Of a stretch of DNA of 15,760 bases, positions 9,919 to 15,760 are shown piece by piece; positions within the stretch are counted from its first letter, which is position 1, and the number at the start of each line of letters is the position of its first letter. The notes under the pieces were generated by a model. It saw only the letters and a list, made by a program, of their open reading frames with translations. It did no database searches and was not told the origin of the DNA. Both the position numbers and the translations under genes were made by a program. Origin of the DNA: Euperipatoides rowelli (taxonomy: Eukaryota > Onychophora > Udeonychophora > Euonychophora > Peripatopsidae); NCBI GenBank assembly GCA_003024985.2, contig PXIH01S0015731.1; one strand, 5' to 3'.

Positions 9919-10085
9919 TTTAATATGAAATGGGTGGCCATTTTGAAAACCCTTCAAAAAACCCACCAGGGGGCACTGCTCACCTGGATCCATATCCAAA
10001 AATAATCAGTAGGGTCAACTACATATGTTTATTAAGTTTCATGCTTTTAACCCAAAGTGTATAAAATTTTACTTATCCGCCTCAC
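9919..10085 (-). repeat. Right terminal inverted repeat of the Academ-like transposon
   Basis: This is the reverse-complement partner of 6899-7076. Its outer end, read inwards, is gtgaggcggataag against ttggggtggttaag on the left. It contains the complements of the shared blocks, for example atgcttttaacccaaagtg and atgaaatgggtgg. Confidence 0.88.
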
Positions 10086-10089
10086 TATA
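10086..10089. repeat. Putative target-site duplication TATA, right copy
   Basis: TATA immediately follows the right inverted repeat, whose outer end reads ccgcctcac, and mirrors the left copy at 6895-6898. Confidence 0.5.
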
Positions 10090-10549
10090 AAGGGAAAAGC
10101 ATTCCCTTATAACTTTATTGACAGTATAAAATTGGAAAATTGATATAATTTAGAGTCCATTTACTCCCCAATTATTTTTCCAACTAAATAATTTTCATGG
10201 AACACAGATTTGAGTTTCCATCTGCCCATAGATACTATTTTTTATAATTGTTGGTACTACTTTTTAAATATTACACATTACATGATCACAAAGTCATATT
10301 ATGTTAGATGTTCCATTATATTTAGCTGAAGAACAAAAATCTTTCATTTTTCAGAGAAAAGATCAAAAGACAAGTTATTGAGATCCAGTTATGTTAACTC
10401 CTGCAAATATAATTTTTAAGAATTAGTTTAATATTCTGAAATTTGTATACGCATTTTATTCTACATACATTATACTATACATATGGAATTGCATAGTTAG
10501 GCCTATATGCTTTATCTGAAACCATGCATTAAAATAAGGTTGTGTTTAT
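10090..10549. other. AT-rich sequence, no feature recognised
   Basis: I see no coding frame, RNA gene, terminal repeat or clear tandem repeat in this stretch. Confidence 0.6.
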
Positions 10550-11035
10550 TTGCAGGTACTATACCTATGTATAAAACACTATTTGCAGGTACTATACATG
10601 CAAATAAAACACTCTTTGCACGTACTATATATCGATGGTCTTTCAGAGAAATTTGAGGCCCGGGGTGAATGAAATTTTTGAAGCCCTTGAAACTTAAAAA
10701 ATGTGAAAATGTAATTTTGATAAGCTTTTTTTTTTTGATTTTATGGATGTTTTGTTTAGATAATGTTGCTTGTACCGATTTTGATAAGCTTTATTTGTGA
10801 AGTGTGGACATTTGTTTAACATTAATTGATGGTTTCCACAGATCCAGGTGCCAATAAAAAATTAAGGCCCCTAAAATTATGAGGCCACGGGACTACAGTC
10901 CCTCTTTGCTACCCCCTCTGAAGCCCCTGACTATACCTACATATAAAATACTATTTGAAGATACTAATATAGGCTACCTACAAAATATAAATCACTACTG
11001 ATATTCCAGCACTATTTGCAGGCACATAGTCTAGT
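10550..11035 (+). repeat. Array of about 33-bp units interrupted by an insertion
   Basis: Units of the type tttgcaggtactatac...ataaaacact begin at 10550, 10582 and 10615. The third is cut at about 10631 and resumes at 10930 with actatacctacatataaaa. More divergent copies follow to about 11035, for example tttgcaggcacatagt. The block between 10632 and 10929 has different composition and belongs to another element. Confidence 0.7.
10632..10929. mobile_element. Probable hAT-like MITE inserted in the 33-bp array
   Basis: This 298-bp block splits one repeat unit. Read on the minus strand, its right end begins caggggcttcagagg, in the style of hAT termini. The left end reads cgatggtctttcagag, so both ends share the ttcagag core at a similar depth. 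Flanking bases actatata (10624-10631) and actatacc (10930-10937) match at six of eight positions and may be a decayed 8-bp target duplication, although they also belong to the repeat unit. It encodes nothing. The split array is the strongest evidence; the hAT label is tentative. Confidence 0.45.
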
Positions 11036-11066
11036 ATAAAGTGCAAAAAATGATTAAATATAAGTT

Positions 11067-11252
11067 GAATAAAATGTTTATTCAGCTATGAATAAAATGT
11101 TTATTAGTTATAAAGAGGAATAAATGTTTTATTATATACAATTACATCTAAGCAAATCAATTAGATGTCGCTACTTAATTGATCACTTAGTAAACATATA
11201 TGTTTCAAATAAAACACTAGAGTTAGTAGTTATAAGGAATAAATGTTTTATT
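11067..11252 (+). repeat. Four copies of a 16-bp AT-rich motif
   Basis: gaataaaatgtttatt occurs at 11067-11082 and 11090-11105, and a variant, gaataaatgttttatta, starts at 11118 and 11237. The last two copies also share an upstream gttataa and a downstream ataca/ataa...attaca context, so a block of about 35 bp was duplicated 120 bp apart. Confidence 0.6.
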
Positions 11253-11362
11253 ACATAATTACAAAAGGCTATGTAAAATTACTTTATAATAATTCTTCAT
11301 AATCAGAACAAATCCAGTCTTAAACAATGTTATGTATCTTTTGAAAGCAAGATTTTATCAAA

Positions 11363-11915
11363 GTTAGTTTGGGTTTATCAAAGACAAGTAGCAGGCAATA
11401 CAGTTATGGGAGACATTTTCACTGTCTTCTTCTCTTAGACTGATTTCACTGTTGGTATTTTGTGAGTCTTTCAAGCAGCTAGTAAAGGGCTACAGCTGGT
11501 TGTCAGTTATTTTTGCTGACATTTACATTTTTTCTTGGAACTTTGTTGGTATCTTCACAAACTGATTTTGTACATCTGCATTTCAACTGTTTGTGCATGG
11601 TTAAAACTCTATCAGCAATAGATTTGTTGAACCAAAATACCTTTCTATGTGCGCATTTAAGTCTACCTCAAACTTAAATTTATCTCTGAAGGTGAGATTT
11701 GAAACAATTTTCTTGAGGTAATGTATTTACAGTACTATTCAGTAATGTAGGTGTACATAGTGAATTATCAATATCCTTGGTGACAATTGCTGCTTGAACA
11801 ATAGACTGACAACTCTCAAAGGTAGTTGCATCAATTAATCAGAATCTTTCAATATCTGAACCTGATCATATAATTTGTTCTATTTCCTTCATAGTAGTGG
11901 TTGATTCCATTATAT
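11363..11915 (-). pseudogene. Unidentified decayed Cys-rich reading frame
   Basis: I do not recognise this gene. The minus strand starts near 11915 with MESTTTMKEIEQII and after two stops runs open through IDATTFESCQSIVQAAIV and TKDIDNSLCTPTLLN to about 11690. After frame changes it gives DRVLTMHKQLKCRCTKSVCE (near 11560-11610). One base slip later comes KKCKCQQK, then SCLKDSQNTNSEISLREEDS and NCIACYLSLINPN to about 11370. Paired Cys-X-Cys motifs resemble the zinc-binding tails of transposases, and the composition looks more protein-like than the flanks. It could be a second dead transposon or a chance mosaic of short frames. Confidence 0.3.
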
Positions 11916-12113
11916 GAAGAAAGGTTAGCTATGCTTAGAACCACAGGCAACATTACATTTAAAAAAAAAAAAATTGCCCATTAGCAATGAGAACTTCATT
12001 TTATTAGATGTTAAGGCAATAATTACTCAAGAATTTAAATCACTAATTAGTATTACTACAGGTTCTAAAGATCCAGGCATACTGAGTAAAAAACACTTAG
12101 CAAGTTGTTCTAA

Positions 12114-12241
12114 GCCAGGGGGGGGGGGGAAACATTCAATAACTGGCTCATCTGGGAACCAAACCTTTGGTATTCACAGCATATGACCTCGACTTGATAG
12201 TATCCAGCAACACTACCGACTGAACCACCAAGTCAGGATGG
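12114..12241 (-). mobile_element. tRNA-derived SINE head or tRNA pseudogene
   Basis: On the minus strand TGGTTCAGTCGG (12216-12227) matches the RNA polymerase III A box of tRNA genes. GGTTTGGTTCCC (12154-12165) resembles the B box GGTTCGANTCC with an insertion or shift. The boxes lie 50 bases apart, somewhat more than in most tRNAs. No clean cloverleaf can be drawn by eye, which favours a SINE head or decayed tRNA over a working tRNA gene. A poly(G) run (poly(C) on this strand) follows at about 12119-12129. The 3' limit of any SINE body is not clear. Confidence 0.5.
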
Positions 12242-12560
12242 GCAACTTTAAGTTGTATTTTTGACAATTACTCATTGTTGAAATTTCATTATTGAAATTC
12301 CCAGTGGATGATTTGACAAAGGAATGTGAATTCCTTTAATCATTCACTGGAAATTCAATAGGTTCACCATTTTCAATCACAATAGGAAGTGATACTAGGC
12401 CTGCTGTACTTGCTTTATGGTAACAAATATGGAAAAGGCACAAGTCAAAAACTGAAGACAATGATCCACTTTCAAACTCTCTCTTTAGTAACAAATAGCT
12501 GCAATGACATCCATATTATTTTCCTTTTTAATCACTTTTTTTAATATGGTGTCATAAATT
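12242..12560. other. No gene recognised
   Basis: Apart from the inverted repeat at 12291-12359 and an A-run near 12560, I see no supported feature in this interval on either strand. Confidence 0.5.
12291..12359. repeat. Imperfect inverted repeat of about 30 bp
   Basis: The left arm reads attgaaattcccagtggatg and on to 12325; the right arm at 12329-12359 ends cattcactggaaattcaat. The arms pair with a few mismatches and a small insertion in the left arm, leaving only a few bases as loop. No coding or element context explains it. Confidence 0.65.
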
Positions 12561-14010
12561 AAAAAAAAAAAGAAATTAATCTTAGTTCCATTTCTAGCCT
12601 AAAATTCCTTAAATCAGACAATATTTACTTTATATGTTCCAAGACAATTAGGACATAACATCTGCATAGGCCAATAGGTCTAGTCTCAATCCTAACATTG
12701 GCATGAATATTTATATGCCTTATCTATAATTTTAATTAGTAATTCATTTATATATATATTAAAAACAAAGAGGAAGAACCCTGAGTAATTCCTTTTTTTC
12801 ATTCTGATTGTTTTAAACTGTATACCTCTAACATTTAAGATTATATTATTATTGTTTATCAGGGCAACTTTGCTTTAAGCATGTGAATTTCCAAAATGCC
12901 TATTCAATTGTCTATTGAGGTATAGATGATTGATATCATCAAATGCTGCTTGGATGTCAATAATTATTAAAGCAGCTTGTGACATTTTTTGTTTTATTAT
13001 ATATGGCATCACCCTCTGAAAAAGAAACAGTGAATTATGTATACTGCAATTTCTAATTGCAAACTGAAACTTCATATATTTGTTTGTAATGATGGCTGTA
13101 GTGCTTAATTCAATAACTTTGCTAAGATTTTGACATCAACATCCATTAATGAGATAGTCCTTTACTGATCCAGATGTGGAATTTCATCATCTTTTTGAGT
13201 TTTCCTAAACAAGATTACAAAAATATTGAAAATATTTTCAAATATTGAAACTTTTTGTAAAATATTTTTGTATAATCTCTCCAGATTTTAAATTATGTCA
13301 TAGAGAATCTTATCTGGTCTTATAGCTGCAACTTTATTTACTTATTTTATTGATTTTTGATTTATTTCAAGTTTATATTGTGAACTCATACCTTGATTAA
13401 CCATTTTGCTTATTGTTTTAGCCATGATGTTAAATTATAATACATCTTTTGTGTATGATTCATCCAATTTTCCAAATATTTTTATATAACGTAGGCATAA
13501 TTTTTATATCTCTTGATTAATTCTTATTAAATTAATATATTGAGTGTTTTTTTTTTTAATTATTTGTAATTAATTTTTTCACTTAATTTTTTTTGTAATA
13601 TTATTATTTTTTTTTTTGATAAAAATGAATTTTAATTGTTCATCTTTGTTATCTATCATTCAGGATACTTAATTTTTTTTTTTTTTTTGATTCATATAAA
13701 TTTGTAAGTTTTCATTATTTATCTGTTTTAATCCATCTAATAATTTCGTGTAAAAGACTATCTCCTGATGCCTTTTATTTATATAATGTCTGTTTCCTCT
13801 GATTACAGATTAGTAATAACCAATAATTGAAACAATTGTTGTTTAAAAATCTTTCAAGCTTATATTTCCCTGTTAATTGTATATCCAGGACTATAATTTT
13901 TGGATGTTACTTATTTGGTTCTTAAAAGTAGATCTAGTTGGATCTAAATGATGTAATTTCAGAGCAATCCACAGTGCTTTGTGATCCAACATAATGTTTC
14001 TTATACATTC
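12560..14010 (-). mobile_element. LINE C: internal fragment of an L1-like non-LTR retrotransposon
   Basis: Minus-strand motifs run in the order endonuclease end, linker, reverse transcriptase palm. They differ in sequence from LINE A and LINE B, so this is a third family or an old subfamily. There is no ORF1, no endonuclease front half and no visible poly(A) end, so it is an internal remnant. The limits are set by the outermost recognisable motifs and by the satellite that begins at 14034. Confidence 0.75.
12640..13990 (-). pseudogene. LINE C ORF2 fragment (endonuclease end and reverse transcriptase)
   Basis: LDHKALWIALKLHHLD at about 13940-13990 corresponds to the SDHxAL motif closing the APE endonuclease (here Ser is Leu). 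About 600 bp of T-rich linker follows with no readable frame. The RT then shows RTISLMDVDVKILAKLLN near 13110-13165, close to the RPISLMN-type motif of L1 elements. ALIIIDIQAAFDDINHLYL near 12920-12980 holds the motif A aspartate, and LLAYADVMS near 12650-12680 is a variant of the YADD box with Val for the second Asp. Multiple stops and frameshifts interrupt it, and a replaced catalytic aspartate alone would inactivate the enzyme. Confidence 0.75.
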
Positions 14011-14286
14011 TAAAAATTACTAGCAAACAATTTCTAAAAATAGTTCCTAGATGGCGCTGTTACTGTCTTAGGAACACGGCTTTGAATAAGCCCATTACAT
14101 GGATATCAAACATTTTAAAGCCTGTTATATGGGCATCACTCACTCACTCTCTCTAGTGTCCTGGTATGCAAGATCTTGGAGATGGCCTCAATCAGACCAC
14201 TTAGTTCCCTGGCTGATAAACTTGTTATATTAAAGTTTCTAAAAATAGTTCATATATGGCGCTGATACTCGCTTCGGAAATTACTG

Positions 14287-14703
14287 GTGAATAGGCCCAT
14301 TACACCAGCATCAGATACAGAATTGGCTCAATAGGCTGCAGCTTTTGTTATAATTCATGAACAGTCATTGATAGAGGAGCAGAGGGAGATTAGGCAGCTC
14401 TAGGCCTTGAAGGAGAACTTTCTGATATTTTTTTGTCATTTAAAGTTTGGAATAAGCCCATTATATGGAGCTGTTACTGGCTTGATCGGTCGATTTATTG
14501 ATCGGTGGAGCTAGTACCAGCATTATCTAATGGGTTTATTCAAAACTTTAAGTGAAAAAAAATATCAGAAAGATCTCCTTCAAAACCAAGAGCTGCTTAA
14601 TCTCCCCTTGCTCCGCTACCATCGACTGTTCATGAATTCTAACAAAAGCTGCAGGCTATTGAGCAGATTCTGTATCCGATGCCCATGCAACAGGATTATT
14701 CAC
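14287..14703. repeat. Large imperfect palindrome, arms of about 200 bp
   Basis: The left arm begins gtgaataggcccatt at 14287; the right arm ends with the complement of gtgaataatcctg at 14703. Shared blocks, read on opposite strands, are ctgcagcttttgtta, aattcatgaacagtc, tttctgatatttttt and agctgttactgg versus agctagtaccagc near the centre (about 14485-14497). The two arms are roughly 85-90 percent alike by eye. The arms end within repeats typical of the surrounding satellite. Confidence 0.82.
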
Positions 14704-15429
14704 TAGTATTACACTAAAATTATCTAAAAAAACAGTTCATAGATGGTGCTGTTCACTCTCACATAAGAATACATGGGCATCAGCCTTTTTTTGGTAATGG
14801 AAATTTTAATTTGTGTTTAAAGTGCACTCATTTCCAAACCACCATAGAGGTAAAGTGATGGCCGAACATAGATGGCATGGCGCTAGTACTTAAAAAAAGA
14901 ATCTGGCTTTGGAAAGAATCTTGCTTCAGTACACAATCATATTCCAATTAGTAAGCCCATTACACAGGCATCCAACATAAGCCCATTACATGTGCATCAA
15001 ACATTTTTTTTTTTGTTTTCCCTGGCCATGCGTAGATGGTGTGGCGCTAGTACTTAAAAAAGAATCTGGCTAAGTTCTCCCTCTCTCTATCTGTCTTGCT
15101 CTCTCTCTTACTCATTCACTAAAAATAGTTCCTAGCTGGCGCTGTTACTGGCTTCAGAACATGGCTTCAAATAAGCCCATTTCACGGGCATCAAACATTT
15201 TTAAGCCCGTTACACAGGCATCACTCACTCTCTCTCTTACTCTCACAGAAGAATTATGATTCTCAATCCTTATTTCCCAGGCTGATAAGCCTGTTACATA
15301 AAATTTATAAAAATAGTTGTTACAGGGGCATCAAACATTTTCTAAAAATAGTTCCTAGATGGTGCTGTTACTGGATTCAGAACAAAGCTTCGTATAAGCC
15401 CGTTACATTGGCATCAAACATTTTTAAGC

Positions 15430-15760
15430 ATGTTATACGGGCATCACTCACTCACTCTCTCTAGTGTCATAGTATATCAAGATCTTGGAGATGGGCTCAA
15501 TCAGACCACATTGGAAATACAATACAGATTATTCTATTGTCATCATTAAGCTCAGACTGCTCTAAACATGTTACATGGGCATCACTCATTCACTCTCTAG
15601 TTTCCTAGTATGCAAGATCTTGGGGATGGGATCAATCAGACTACATTGGAAATACAATACATATCATTCTATTGTCATCATTAAGCTCAGACTGCCCTAA
15701 GCCCATTAAATGGGCATCATTCACTCATTCTCTCTAGTGTCCTAGTATGCAAGATCTTGG
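15430..15760 (+). repeat. Tandem repeat with a unit of about 136 bp, continuing past the window
   Basis: The landmark gcaagatcttgg (first copy tcaagatcttgg) recurs at about 15477, 15612 and 15749, giving periods of 135 and 137. Each unit has a pyrimidine-rich start, the gatcttgg block, gg(g/a)atcaatcagac, cattggaaatacaatac, attctattgtcatcattaag, and a gttacatgggcatcact or cattaaatgggcatcatt dyad. A related unit start is also found at about 14127-14200. Confidence 0.8.

Larger units (their letters stand above)
6899..10085 (-). mobile_element. Academ-like DNA transposon with long TIRs, defective
   Basis: Long imperfect terminal inverted repeats (6899-7076 and 9919-10085) enclose one minus-strand pseudogene. 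Both ends are flanked by TATA, the probable 4-bp target-site duplication. The encoded protein combines an XPG/FEN1-like nuclease core with a C-terminal cluster of eight cysteine positions. That pairing is the hallmark described for the Academ superfamily, which also makes 3-4 bp duplications. The total length of 3187 bp and the absence of coding sequence N-terminal to 9711 suggest that a longer autonomous element lost its 5' coding part. Boundaries and protein motifs are read from the sequence; the superfamily name is inferred from memory of its features. Confidence 0.82.
14034..15760. repeat. Complex satellite-like region of reused modules
   Basis: The region is assembled from a few modules. 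One is ctaaaaatagttcctagatg followed by gcgctgttactgg (14034, 14238, about 15119 and 15342). Another is a 15-base dyad of the type gcccattacatgggc, with the sequence atcaaacattttt after some copies. A third is a pyrimidine-rich block, cactcactctctctagtgtc, leading into gcaagatcttgg. A fourth is ggcgctagtacttaaaaaa, at 14878 and 15042. The order varies between copies. The block resembles a non-coding satellite or a decayed element cluster and runs off the right edge. No coding sequence is apparent. Confidence 0.8.

Noticed and set aside
11974-12186. Plus-strand frame of 70 codons
   Set aside because: It crosses a poly(G) run and the SINE-like segment, and has no recognisable motif.
14034-15760. 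CRISPR array
   Set aside because: The repeats are long, irregular in order and diverged, with no constant spacers; the host is a eukaryote.

Overview
This window is a stretch of AT-rich eukaryotic, almost certainly metazoan, non-genic DNA built mostly from decayed transposable elements. There are no bacterial-style genes or operons, and no intact protein-coding gene on either strand. The evidence for an animal genome is the mix of APE-type non-LTR retrotransposons, a DNA transposon of a type common in aquatic invertebrates and fish, a tRNA-like SINE fragment, microsatellites and a complex satellite array. The species cannot be named from the sequence. One ambiguous base (7657) indicates draft assembly.

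Layout. (1) 1-4425, minus strand: a nearly complete but pseudogenised LINE (LINE A), with a gag-like ORF1 carrying a CCHC zinc knuckle and an ORF2 with APE endonuclease, reverse transcriptase (YADD) and a C-terminal zinc-binding region. Its 3' end runs off or decays at the left edge. (2) 4414-5208, plus strand: the 5'-truncated 3' end of a different LINE (LINE B), with a putative G-quadruplex in its 3' UTR, a polyadenylation signal and a poly(A) tail. (3) 5209-6894: AT-rich sequence with no gene, but with one less AT-rich island near 5940-6115. (4) 6895-10089: a 3.19-kb DNA transposon with long terminal inverted repeats and a TATA target duplication. It encloses a minus-strand transposase/nuclease pseudogene. 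An XPG/FEN1-like nuclease core followed by a Cys8 zinc finger suggests the Academ superfamily; this is the most interesting object in the window. (5) 10090-12560: short repeat arrays, a probable hAT-like MITE inserted in one of them, an unidentified decayed Cys-rich reading frame, and a tRNA-derived SINE fragment. (6) 12560-14010, minus strand: a third LINE fragment (LINE C, L1-like) covering the end of the endonuclease and the palm of the RT. (7) 14034-15760: a complex satellite made of reused modules, with a large imperfect palindrome and a tandem of about 136 bp running off the right edge.

No genes here act together as a functional system. The relationships are those of nested and adjacent mobile elements: each enzyme-coding region is broken by frameshifts and stops, yet its catalytic motifs remain readable. 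Family names come from motif recognition by eye and were not checked against any database.
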